From: Roseibium sp. MMSF_3544
GTDB lineage: Bacteria > Pseudomonadota > Alphaproteobacteria > Rhizobiales > Stappiaceae
Reading direction: 5' to 3'
Length of the DNA stretch: 64,000 nt
Assembly: GCF_030732845.1 (NCBI RefSeq)
Contig: NZ_JASHKA010000023.1
Span: 28,356 to 92,355 of the forward strand
Part shown: piece after piece, positions 34,891-42,850 of the stretch
How positions within the stretch are numbered: the first letter of the stretch is position 1
Layout: each line of letters opens with the position of its first letter
The notes under the pieces: generated by a model
What the model was told of the DNA's origin: nothing
What the model saw: only the letters and a program-made list of their open reading frames with translations
Databases searched by the model: none
Made by a program: the position numbers and the translations under genes

Positions 34891-35622
34891 ATGACTTATT
34901 GTGTCGGCATGAAACTGGATCGCGGCCTGGTGTTCGCCGCAGATACACGTACCAACGCGGGCGTCGACAATATTGCGACCTACAAAAAGCTGCACGTCTG
35001 GGAGGATCCGGGGGAACGCGTCATCACGCTCCTCTCCGCAGGCAATCTGGCGATAACCCAGGCAGTGGTTTCCATTCTCAGCGAGCACATCACGTCAGCA
35101 GAGAATGACCGCGCCACGCTCATGACGGCCAAAACCATGTTCCAGGTCGCGCGCCTGGTCGGCAGCGCAGTACGCGAGGTTAAGGCGATCGACGGCGAAG
35201 CGCTTGCCACCAGCGCAGAAAGTTTTTTCGTCACCTTTATCCTTGGAGGTCAGATCAAGGGAGAAGAACCACGGCTGTTCCAGGTTTACGCCGCCGGGAA
35301 TTTCATTGAAGTTGCTGAAGACACGCCTTTCCTGCAGATCGGTGAGCACAAATACGGCAAGCCCATTCTCGATCGGGTTACGCGCCCGGGAATGCGTCTC
35401 GGCGAAGCAGCAAAACTTGTCCTGCTTTCCTTTGATTCCACGCTGCGTTCCAATCTCTCGGTCGGCATGCCGATCGACATGTTGCTTTACAACAAGGACA
35501 CGTTCTCAACCGACCGGCAGGTCCGGATTGAACAGGATGACCCCTATTTCCAGAAACTCTCTCAAGGCTGGTCTGAAAAACTGCGCACGGCCTTTGGCGA
35601 GATTGATGAATTCGACGTCTGA
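34891..35622 (+). CDS. Anbu, proteasome-type peptidase
   Basis: 243 residues of the proteasome-beta-like Anbu family, which forms open helical rings. The start decides function: the ATG at 34891 (GAGGGG seven bases upstream) gives TYCVGMKLDRGLVFAADTRT after Met removal, placing the catalytic Thr at position 1; a TTG at 34885 would bury it. The family's lysine is in GLVFAADTRT-KLHV region context. It lies 74 bases after the transglutaminase gene in the typical Anbu neighbourhood. Its substrate is unresolved in the literature I recall. Confidence 0.9.
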   Translation: MTYCVGMKLDRGLVFAADTRTNAGVDNIATYKKLHVWEDPGERVITLLSAGNLAITQAVVSILSEHITSAENDRATLMTAKTMFQVARLVGSAVREVKAIDGEALATSAESFFVTFILGGQIKGEEPRLFQVYAAGNFIEVAEDTPFLQIGEHKYGKPILDRVTRPGMRLGEAAKLVLLSFDSTLRSNLSVGMPIDMLLYNKDTFSTDRQVRIEQDDPYFQKLSQGWSEKLRTAFGEIDEFDV

Positions 35623-35695
35623 ATTGCCAATACTTCGTGTCAGGAAGCCGTCATAAAGCGGCAGTAGAAGCGGACTGATCAACCGGAGTGGTTTC

Positions 35696-37117
35696 ATGAA
35701 CAGCAGCACCGCGAACGAACTCGAGCCCATTGTTTGGACAAGGGAAACGTCGCAGGAGCCGCTGGAAGCCAATGACGCGACACTCAAGTCCATCAGAGAG
35801 ATGATCAAGTCGGGCAATCGGAATCAGATTGTCGATTTGCTCAAACGCTGGGATCCTGTCGATGTCATGCAACTGCTGACCCGGCTGCGTTTGAAACACG
35901 CGCGCAAGCTTTTCCAGTGGCTGCCGGCAAATCCATCCATCAAGGTCGTTGCAGAATTGCGCCCAGAGTTCCGCTCGCTATTGATGGAAGAGTCCACGCT
36001 CGACCAGTTCCGCGACATTCTCGCGGGCCTGGATCCGGAAGACGCCACGGAAATCCTCAATGAGTTTCCGGACGACGTTGCAGATGAGCTGATTGCGCGC
36101 CTTCCCGATGTGGAAGACATCGCCACCCGAGCGTCTTATGCCGACGACACGGCCGGGCGCGTCATGGCGCGAAAGTTTGTCGCCCTGCGAGAAGACTGTA
36201 CCGCAGGCGAAGCCGTCGACCAGATGCGCGAGGAAGCCGGTCGAATCCGGAAGATCTTCACGGTCTACGTCACTGATGCGAGCGGCAAACTGACTGGAAC
36301 GGTTGAGGTTGGAAAGCTCTTGCTGGCTCCGAGCGAAACACCGCTTGCGAAGATAATGAACAGGGACGTACTTGCGGTATCTGCAGACACCGACCAGGAA
36401 GAAGTGCTGCGCCTGGCCCGCAAGCGAGACATGCGCACCGTGCCAGTTGTCAGCGCTGACGGACATCTCGTCGGCCGGGTGACCCCAAAGCAGCTCACCA
36501 GGATTGCGGCTGACGAGGCCAATGAGGACATGCTGCTGATGAGCGGTGTCTCGGGAGAGGCCCGCTCCGATGACACTATCTTCAGGATCGTTCGCGGCCG
36601 TTTGCCGTGGCTGCTTGCTGGTCTCGTTGGCGCAAGTGTCGCGGCCACCGTTGTCGGTTCTTACGAGGACCAGCTGGCGGAAGCCGCAATCCTTGCAGCC
36701 TTTATTCCTGTCACCATGTCGATGGCGGGAAATGCCGGTCTCCAGGCGTCCGCTGTCGCGGTACAGGGGATTGCCACCGGTGCACTTTGGTCAGGTGACA
36801 TTGTCTACAGATTGATGAAGGAATTCGTCGCCGCGCTCTTCAATGGTGCGATCGCCGGGCTGATCCTGGGGGCACTGGTCCTGATCGCATCCCTGGTAGT
36901 TCCTCTTGAAGCACCTGGTCAGCTCGCCCTGGCAACGTCGCTATCGCTCCTTTGCGTGACGACGCTCGCCGCCATGGTCGGTGCCACCGTCCCGATCATT
37001 CTTGACAAGATCGGCATAGACCCCGCCATGGCTATCGGCGTGTTCATCACGTCCTCGAATGACGTTCTTGGCGTGCTCATCTTCTTCCTGATGGCCACGA
37101 CGTTTTACATGGCCTAG
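35696..37117 (+). CDS. mgtE: MgtE magnesium channel/transporter
   Basis: 473 residues. A cytoplasmic N-domain of helical hairpins (residues 20-140: LKRWDPVDVMQLLTRLRL, EILNEFPDDVADELI), a CBS pair (about 155-275: AGRVMARKFVALRED, MNRDVLAVSADTD) and five membrane helices (about 300-470) with the pore segment GNAGLQASAVAVQG. The gate closes when Mg is plentiful. Inner membrane. Separately transcribed from Anbu or a readthrough product; the next gene is convergent, with a strong hairpin between. Confidence 0.95.
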   Translation: MNSSTANELEPIVWTRETSQEPLEANDATLKSIREMIKSGNRNQIVDLLKRWDPVDVMQLLTRLRLKHARKLFQWLPANPSIKVVAELRPEFRSLLMEESTLDQFRDILAGLDPEDATEILNEFPDDVADELIARLPDVEDIATRASYADDTAGRVMARKFVALREDCTAGEAVDQMREEAGRIRKIFTVYVTDASGKLTGTVEVGKLLLAPSETPLAKIMNRDVLAVSADTDQEEVLRLARKRDMRTVPVVSADGHLVGRVTPKQLTRIAADEANEDMLLMSGVSGEARSDDTIFRIVRGRLPWLLAGLVGASVAATVVGSYEDQLAEAAILAAFIPVTMSMAGNAGLQASAVAVQGIATGALWSGDIVYRLMKEFVAALFNGAIAGLILGALVLIASLVVPLEAPGQLALATSLSLLCVTTLAAMVGATVPIILDKIGIDPAMAIGVFITSSNDVLGVLIFFLMATTFYMA

Positions 37118-37180
37118 CTGGACACCCAAACAGCCCACCACGTGTGTCTGTCGAATGAAACACCGCTGACCATGAGGATT

Positions 37181-37210
37181 CCTGGGTCCCCGTTTTCGCG
37201 GGGACCCAGG
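37181..37210. repeat. Strong palindrome between convergent genes
   Basis: CCTGGGTCCCCG-TTTTCG-CGGGGACCCAGG is a perfect 12-base inverted repeat. It may end both mgtE and the atp12 gene, though no T-run follows. Its sequence is like a dispersed palindromic repeat common in intergenic DNA of alphaproteobacteria, so it may be a repeat first and a terminator second. Confidence 0.6.
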
Positions 37211-37242
37211 ACACGTCATGGCCAATTGCCGGGCAAATGCCC

Positions 37243-38016
37243 TCAGGCCTTCTCCAAGATCAGCGCCGCTGCATCGAACTCTGTGCGCTTGTAGGCGCGG
37301 ATCTGGGCAGCTTCCGCATCTTCGCCCCAGCGCTCAATGTTGAAATCCTCTTCCACATGCGCAGCTGACCAGGCGCTTTCAGCGTTGAGGTGCTGCTCCT
37401 TCACAGCAAGCGCGAGCAGCGCCGACCCGGTGAGACTGGTCGCGGTATGGAGCGCTGCGAGCCGAAGCGGTGTTTCACTGGATATCCTGTTTCTGAAGGC
37501 TGAGAGCAGGTCGTCAGGCTGCGCCGCATGAATGACACCTTCGATCAGCACAAACCTGCCGCCAAGCAGACCACTTGCCCAATCGACCACAGGGTCCCAG
37601 AGGCGGCGCTGCGTATCAACGAGGCTCTGTGGATCATCCGCCCGATAACAAAGCGCGTCGTTTCCGGCAAACCCGACAATATCCTCAACCACATCATCGA
37701 ATTGCAGGGTCACTGCATCCTGCGCAGAGTTTGCAATCCTTGTCAGCGGCATCGTACCCGGATTGATTTCCTTTTCCTGGGCCGCCCATTCACCAGCAAC
37801 GGCCGCAGCGACGGCTTCGTTGGGCAACAATAACGTCGACTTTCCGGGGGTCTTGACGACCCGCCCGTCAAGCTGGATTGCAAATCCACCTTCGGCTTCC
37901 GAAAACGAGGCCTTTTCGTAGAAGCGCTTGGGCAATTCGCGCCGGGAGAGTTCTCGCGCACGCTGTTCCGGGTCCTTAGCCGCGCCTTCATGCAAAGTTT
38001 CAAGAAGATCGCGCAT
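37243..38016 (-). CDS. ATP12-like chaperone
   Basis: 257 residues of the ATP12 family, chaperones for assembly of the F1-ATPase alpha subunit known from mitochondria and alphaproteobacteria: RFYEKASFSEAEGGFAI, KTPGKSTLLLPNEAVAAAVA, EW, and FAGNDALCYRAD with WDPVVDWA. Starts at ATG 38016, overlapping the stop of the HAD gene by one base (TGATG), so the two are translationally coupled. The pairing with a HAD gene is usual in related genomes. Confidence 0.9.
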   Translation of the reverse strand: MRDLLETLHEGAAKDPEQRARELSRRELPKRFYEKASFSEAEGGFAIQLDGRVVKTPGKSTLLLPNEAVAAAVAGEWAAQEKEINPGTMPLTRIANSAQDAVTLQFDDVVEDIVGFAGNDALCYRADDPQSLVDTQRRLWDPVVDWASGLLGGRFVLIEGVIHAAQPDDLLSAFRNRISSETPLRLAALHTATSLTGSALLALAVKEQHLNAESAWSAAHVEEDFNIERWGEDAEAAQIRAYKRTEFDAAALILEKA

Positions 38017-38696
38017 CACGCTGTTTCCTTGTCGAATTTAAGAATTTCAAGAAGTGCTGAATCCAGCTCCTGAAAGTCATGAATGATCCGGGTAGCCCCT
38101 TCTTCCACCAGCCTGGAATGATCATGATAGCCCCAGGTAACACCGATCGCATGCACGCCGGCATCCCTTGCCATGGCCATGTCAAACCCGGTATCGCCGA
38201 TCATGACGGTCTGCTCAGGTTCTGCCCCGGTCTCTGCAAGAGCACGCTCAATCATGTCCGGATGCGGTTTCGATGGAGACGTGTCGGCGGTCTGGATCGT
38301 CACGAACTTGCCGTGGAGATCATGGGTATCCTGCATGTGGCGCACACCACGCAAAGCCTTGCCGGTCGCAATACCCAACAGGATATCGTCTCGCGCATGC
38401 AGGCGGTCAATGGCTTCCCTGGCACCGGGGTAGAGAGGGTCAATCTCCGCGCCTTGCTGACGGCGCATGATCTTGGACTGCCGATACGCGTCGGCCATGA
38501 CCGGTATCTTGTCCAGGTGCTCGTCTCCGACGAGATCCGCAAACGCCTGTTCAAGCGACCTGCCGACAATCGACAGCGCGGTTTTCCGGTCCGGCATTGG
38601 CAGACCAACACGTTCGAACCCCACCTGAAGACCGTGATAAATCGTCTCCTGGCTATCGACCAGAGTGCCGTCGACATCAAAAACTATCAGATACAT
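38016..38696 (-). CDS. HAD-IA family phosphatase
   Basis: 226 residues: DVDGTLVDSQ (motif I), GIATGKALRG (motif II), MIGDTGFDMAMARDAG (motif IV), with a four-helix cap. Belongs to the Gph-like group; the substrate is unknown. Coupled to the ATP12-like gene through a TGATG overlap. In related genomes this gene usually follows rluC, which here lies 2.5 kb away. Confidence 0.85.
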   Translation of the reverse strand: MYLIVFDVDGTLVDSQETIYHGLQVGFERVGLPMPDRKTALSIVGRSLEQAFADLVGDEHLDKIPVMADAYRQSKIMRRQQGAEIDPLYPGAREAIDRLHARDDILLGIATGKALRGVRHMQDTHDLHGKFVTIQTADTSPSKPHPDMIERALAETGAEPEQTVMIGDTGFDMAMARDAGVHAIGVTWGYHDHSRLVEEGATRIIHDFQELDSALLEILKFDKETA

Positions 38697-39108
38697 GACG
38701 AGCCCTTCGCCGCTTCAGCCGAGGCCCGCATGTGCCGGGTTTTGCCCGCCCGGTCAAGAGGGCTTGCCTCACCGGCTTAAAGAGGCAGGTGAAAAGTCGG
38801 CAGCGGATAGCCACGCGCCTTGGGTCAGTAGCAGCAAGTAATTCAATACAACCAGTGACATACAACTATCGGCCGAAATTGCCTGTTTCTGAAAGTGTGC
38901 CTGAAATTTGCCTTTTTGTAGTGGTTTTCGGAGCACCTACGCAGCGTAAGGTTTGGTTAACCATACTTGTAAACCAACCGGTTACCATAATGCCGGATAG
39001 TACTAAGCGCGGGTGGGCGCAGTCGTTTGGGGCAGTTTGTCGCCAAATCGAGAAAAGTTTTTGAAACGCAGTTCGTAAAACTGCGGGCGACAGAGTGGTT
39101 TTGCCTGA
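38697..39108. other. Intergenic region before the Tlde1-like gene
   Basis: 412 bases between divergent genes with no credible frame. It should contain the promoters of the HAD-atp12 pair and of the Tlde1-like gene. An AT-rich stretch lies around 38900-39000. No RNA gene recognised. Confidence 0.4.
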
Positions 39109-40416
39109 ATGCAGCAGAAAAAGCAGCGACCCGATCAGGACCTCCAGGAAAAGAGCATCAACGGCGAACGCGTTTTTCCGGTTTTGATTGCAGCACTGTC
39201 AATTGTCTCCGCAATTCTGGCGGCAGCGATCATGATCTTCGGCCCGACAATCGCACCATCTCACTACTCAGCTTCAATTGATGCGACACAACCTCAGACG
39301 CTGGTGCACGCAGCACCGGGAAGCGTTGGCCTTCGATTTGAAGTGAGCGAAAGTCGCCCGGACTTGCTGGCAAGAAACATCGGAGCGATCGTAAGCGTAC
39401 CGGCGCAAACACTAGCCTTGCCGCGCTCAACAGAATCTCATGGAACAGTGCAGTTTCCGGAAGACGGCAACAGCCAGAATGCCTCCGAGAAGCCTTTCAA
39501 CCACGCTGAAGCAAAAAGACTAGCAAAACAGCAGCTCGCCAAGAAACTCGCGCAATTGAATCTCTCGCGCTCGCTGGCAGCGACACGTGAAACCGTAATC
39601 CCCTCTCCCGATGTCCGCGAGCTTGTAGCCAAAGCAAGGGAACCACGGTCTGAAACAGACGAAAACGTTATCGTTACGGCTTCTCTTCCTAGTTCCCGGG
39701 AATTTACCGGCGTTGTTTCAGACGTGACACCGGAGCTTGAGGAACAAACACAAAGCCTTTCCGGAAACATTGAAGACCCGTTGGAATTCCTGGTTCCCGT
39801 TCCAGGTTCAAAACCGGAACCACCTGCGCGCCCGGCGCTAGTTGTGACGGAACGCACGGAAGACAAACCGGCGGCGGTCAAACCGGTTCTCGCCTATGCA
39901 ACACCAGGCAATCCTGAAGAAAACAAGAATGGCGCCTTTGGTGGTATTGGCAAGTTGTTCAGCGGGCGCAAAGGTGGTCTTCCCGGTCGTGGCAGCGGCA
40001 TCGCCGTTTATGACATCAGCGCTGCAACAGTTCACATGCCGGACGGCACAAAACTGGTGGCGCATTCCGGCATTGGTCATCGCATGGACAATCCCAAATA
40101 CGCCCATGTCAGGAACCTTGGGCCGACACCACCCAACATTTACGACCTCAGAATGCGCGAACGGCGGTTCCACGGCGTTGAAGCGATACGGATGCTGCCG
40201 CGCGACCTGGCGGCGATGAAGGGCCGGGATGGAATGCTTGCCCACTCTCCTCTCCTGCGTCGCTCGAAGGGATCTCACGGCTGCGTCGCATTCAAGGATT
40301 ACGACAAGTTCCTGAAGGCCTTCAAAGCGGGCAAGGTCAAGAAGATGATTGTGGTCCCGTCCATGGACAAGCTTCCGAAATACATGGCGGCGCTCAATCG
40401 CGGCGCCGGTGCCTAG
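39109..40416 (+). CDS. Tlde1/DUF2778 peptidoglycan-active protein, membrane anchored
   Basis: 435 residues. A membrane helix at about 22-48 (VFPVLIAALSIVSAILAA) is followed by a long disordered, proline- and charge-rich stalk, and a C-terminal Tlde1/DUF2778 domain (about 295-420) related to L,D-transpeptidases: GSGIAVYDISAATVHMPDG, LVAHSGIGHR (histidine), and SKGSHGCVAF (catalytic cysteine). The founding Tlde1 members are type VI effectors that cut or exchange tetrapeptide stems, but anchored Hyphomicrobiales versions like this are probably housekeeping cell-wall enzymes. No type VI genes lie here. Confidence 0.8.
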   Translation: MQQKKQRPDQDLQEKSINGERVFPVLIAALSIVSAILAAAIMIFGPTIAPSHYSASIDATQPQTLVHAAPGSVGLRFEVSESRPDLLARNIGAIVSVPAQTLALPRSTESHGTVQFPEDGNSQNASEKPFNHAEAKRLAKQQLAKKLAQLNLSRSLAATRETVIPSPDVRELVAKAREPRSETDENVIVTASLPSSREFTGVVSDVTPELEEQTQSLSGNIEDPLEFLVPVPGSKPEPPARPALVVTERTEDKPAAVKPVLAYATPGNPEENKNGAFGGIGKLFSGRKGGLPGRGSGIAVYDISAATVHMPDGTKLVAHSGIGHRMDNPKYAHVRNLGPTPPNIYDLRMRERRFHGVEAIRMLPRDLAAMKGRDGMLAHSPLLRRSKGSHGCVAFKDYDKFLKAFKAGKVKKMIVVPSMDKLPKYMAALNRGAGA

Positions 40417-40481
40417 TCGCCTTGCGATTTCATCGGAGATTGTCTAGAGCGGTGTGATCTTATACTCGCCTGGAGCTTTCC

Positions 40482-40652
40482 TTGACCAAGATACTGGCAG
40501 TGCTGTTGATCCTGGTTGCCGCAATACAGGTGATCAAGCCACTCGGTTGGCCCGGCCTCGAAAAACGCTCTGATGCGTGGAAACTGGTCGCTGGCGTCGT
40601 TGTCGTCACGGTTATATCCGTGATCCTGAGTGCGCTATTCCAGGTCCTTTAG
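40482..40652 (+). CDS. 56-residue two-helix membrane protein
   Basis: Starts at TTG 40482 with GGAG upstream and ends with TAG directly followed by the ATG of the kinase gene. Two hydrophobic segments (ILAVLLILVAAIQVI and VAGVVVVTVISVILSALF) flank a short polar loop with PLGWPGLEKR. Coding composition and tight coupling support it being real. Function unknown; inner membrane. Confidence 0.65.
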   Translation: MTKILAVLLILVAAIQVIKPLGWPGLEKRSDAWKLVAGVVVVTVISVILSALFQVL

Positions 40653-41153
40653 ATGAGCGAGCGGCCGACGCTTCATCTGATCTGCGGTAAAGTCGCTTCA
40701 GGCAAATCGACACTGGCACGATCGCTCGCGGCAAATCCGGGAACTGTTCTAATCCAGGAAGATGCCTGGCTAAAGGGACTTTATGCCGACAGGCTCAAGA
40801 CGCTTTCCGATTTTGTGGACTGTTCGAGAAAACTGCGAGACACGATTGAACCCCATATCGTCGATCTTCTGAGCGCCAACCTATCGGTTGTTCTGGACTT
40901 TCAGGCAAACACGATTGAAGCCAGACGCTGGATGCGCCATCTGTTTGAAACAGCCGGTTGCCTTCACGAACTGCATCTGATCGATGTTCCGGACAACGTC
41001 TGTAAGCGGCGGCTGAGAAAGCGCAACGCATCGGGAACTCATGAATTTCAGGTTTCCGACGAAGAGTTTGACAGGGTCAGTAGCTACTTTCAGCACCCGA
41101 CAGAGACCGAAGGTTTCAACATTCGTCTGCACACACCTGACGTCAGCGTCTGA
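40653..41153 (+). CDS. P-loop kinase-like ATPase
   Basis: 166 residues: Walker A GKVASGKST, then QEDAWLKGLY and VVLDFQANT; C-terminal RRLRKRNASGTHEF acts as a lid. The fold is that of small-molecule or zeta-toxin-like kinases; the substrate cannot be told. It starts right after the stop of the tiny membrane protein. Its 3' end overlaps the convergent rluC-type gene by 11 bases, so their transcripts can pair. Confidence 0.85.
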   Translation: MSERPTLHLICGKVASGKSTLARSLAANPGTVLIQEDAWLKGLYADRLKTLSDFVDCSRKLRDTIEPHIVDLLSANLSVVLDFQANTIEARRWMRHLFETAGCLHELHLIDVPDNVCKRRLRKRNASGTHEFQVSDEEFDRVSSYFQHPTETEGFNIRLHTPDVSV

Positions 41154-42162
41154 TCAGTTCCTCGTCCGGATCGTCCGCTTCCGGATCATAGTCGCTTGCA
41201 TCAAAACCAAGCAGGTTCCAGGTTTGCTGCATGTGCGGCGGCAAAGGTGCCGAAACATCAATTGTGCCATGCCCTGACGGATGGGGGATGACGATCCGCC
41301 GGGCCAGAAGGTGCAGCCTGTTTTGAATTCCGCCCGGCAGTTCCCAGTTCTCGATGTTGAAATACTTGTCGTCGCCGATGATTGGGTGGCCGATATGAGC
41401 TGCATGTGCGCGTAACTGATGCGTGCGCCCTGTTACCGGCTTCATCGTGACCCAGGAAAGCTTCTGCGCCGATTGTTCGAACACGGAATATAGAGAAACG
41501 GCGTGCTGCGCATCATCGTCGCCCTGCCGGACCACTTGCATCCTCTCTTCGCCTTCGCTGCGCGCCAGGAATGTTGAAATGCGTCCCTGCTTGGGTTTTG
41601 GAACACCAGCCAGCATGGCCCAATAGATCTTGCGCGTGTTGCGGTGACGGAACGCCTTGGTCAGTTCCTGTGCAGCTTGCCGTGTGCGCGCTACCAGAAT
41701 GATGCCGGACGTTTCCCGATCAAGCCGGTGGACAAGGCGCGGTTTGTTTCCCTTGCGGTCGGTAAAGGCCTCCAGCATCCCGTCGAGGTGACGCTTGAGC
41801 CCGGACCCACCCTGAACGGCCAGTCCCGCAGGTTTGTTCAGCACCATGACCTGATTGTCTTCGAACAAAAGCATATCTTCGATGGCCTTGCGGTCATCGG
41901 CAATCAGCTTGGTGGATTTTGGCTTGGCGTTTTTCTTGTCGTCGGCCGGCAATTCAACGCCGAGCGGCGGTATCCGGATTGTCTGCCCCTTGGCGATACG
42001 GGTATTTGATTCCGCACGCTTGCCATCAACGCGGACCTGTCCGGTGCGCAACAGCTTCTGCAACCTGCCGAAACCAAGGCCTGGATAATGGGCCTTGAAC
42101 CAACGGTCGAGGCGCATGCCCGCTTCATCGGCGGTCACTTGTTTCTGTTCAATCGCGGACAT
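41143..42162 (-). CDS. RluC/RluD-family pseudouridine synthase
   Basis: 339 residues. An N-terminal S4 RNA-binding domain (MRLDRWFKAHYPGLGFGRLQ) precedes the catalytic core with RLVHRLDRETSGI (catalytic aspartate) and GRTHQLRAHAAH. It isomerises uridines in 23S rRNA, most likely the RluC positions. The ATG at 42162 starts the conserved region; longer frames upstream look non-coding. Overlaps the kinase gene tail to tail. Confidence 0.9.
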   Translation of the reverse strand: MSAIEQKQVTADEAGMRLDRWFKAHYPGLGFGRLQKLLRTGQVRVDGKRAESNTRIAKGQTIRIPPLGVELPADDKKNAKPKSTKLIADDRKAIEDMLLFEDNQVMVLNKPAGLAVQGGSGLKRHLDGMLEAFTDRKGNKPRLVHRLDRETSGIILVARTRQAAQELTKAFRHRNTRKIYWAMLAGVPKPKQGRISTFLARSEGEERMQVVRQGDDDAQHAVSLYSVFEQSAQKLSWVTMKPVTGRTHQLRAHAAHIGHPIIGDDKYFNIENWELPGGIQNRLHLLARRIVIPHPSGHGTIDVSAPLPPHMQQTWNLLGFDASDYDPEADDPDEELIRR

Positions 42163-42284
42163 CTTGCTCTCAGATCCGTTTGGCGATCTCAACGGATCGC
42201 TGTCAACCGAAGCGCTTCGCCTGCTCCGGGCGGACATTCGTTCCGGTGCGTATAGGCGCAATCCATACGAATTGGAAGGGAAAC

Positions 42285-42668
42285 TTACGACACCAACTGG
42301 CGGGCGACCACCAGTCCGACAAAGACAGCGGCAATGGACAATAGAACAGAGGCCAGGACATAGATCATCGCAAGATGGGCATCCCCCCGCTCCCAAAGAA
42401 CGGATGTGTCGAGCGAAAAGGCGGAAAAGGTCGTGAACCCGCCCAAAATGCCGGTCGCGACGAAATAGCGAACCGTCTGAACGTGCTGGAAGTCAGATTT
42501 CACCAGCCACCCAATCAGGAGGCCCATGATCAATGACCCAACTACATTGACCGTCAAGGTCCCTACCGGAAAGCCGGTCCCGAACATCCTGATCGTCAAA
42601 AGCGCAACCAGATGACGAGCCCCTGCCCCAATACCGCCACCCAGCATGACAAGAAGAAGGTGTTTCAA
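42285..42668 (-). CDS. crcB: Fluoride channel CrcB (Fluc)
   Basis: 127 residues with four membrane helices: GGGIGAGARHLV, GTLTVNVVGSLIMGLL (the conserved asparagine), and GGFTTFSAFSLDT (phenylalanine box and sodium site). It exports fluoride as a dual-topology dimer. Start is TTG at 42668 with GGAG upstream. I looked for a fluoride riboswitch in the 180 bases upstream and did not see its consensus. Inner membrane. Lies upstream of the rluC-like gene on the same strand. Confidence 0.93.
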   Translation of the reverse strand: MKHLLLVMLGGGIGAGARHLVALLTIRMFGTGFPVGTLTVNVVGSLIMGLLIGWLVKSDFQHVQTVRYFVATGILGGFTTFSAFSLDTSVLWERGDAHLAMIYVLASVLLSIAAVFVGLVVARQLVS

Positions 42669-42850
42669 GTTGTCTCCATCGGTCCGTGGACGGAAATGCC
42701 CAGACCCAAAGAGGCCGCTAAACTTCAGCAGCCGGCTGAATGGTTGACGTAGATTTGCTGCCTTATTGAAACGGACCGCTGTTCTGAATCAAGCCCGCAG
42801 AGCAAATGGGGCCAAGTTTTCCATGCTTGACCCGAACTGAAAACGCTGTC

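Noticed and set aside
39109..40416. Type VI toxin/immunity locus
   Set aside because: No type VI component, export domain or immunity gene is present, and the protein has its own membrane anchor.
42669..42850. Fluoride riboswitch upstream of crcB
   Set aside because: The conserved crcB-motif sequence and pseudoknot partners are not seen on the minus strand in this region.
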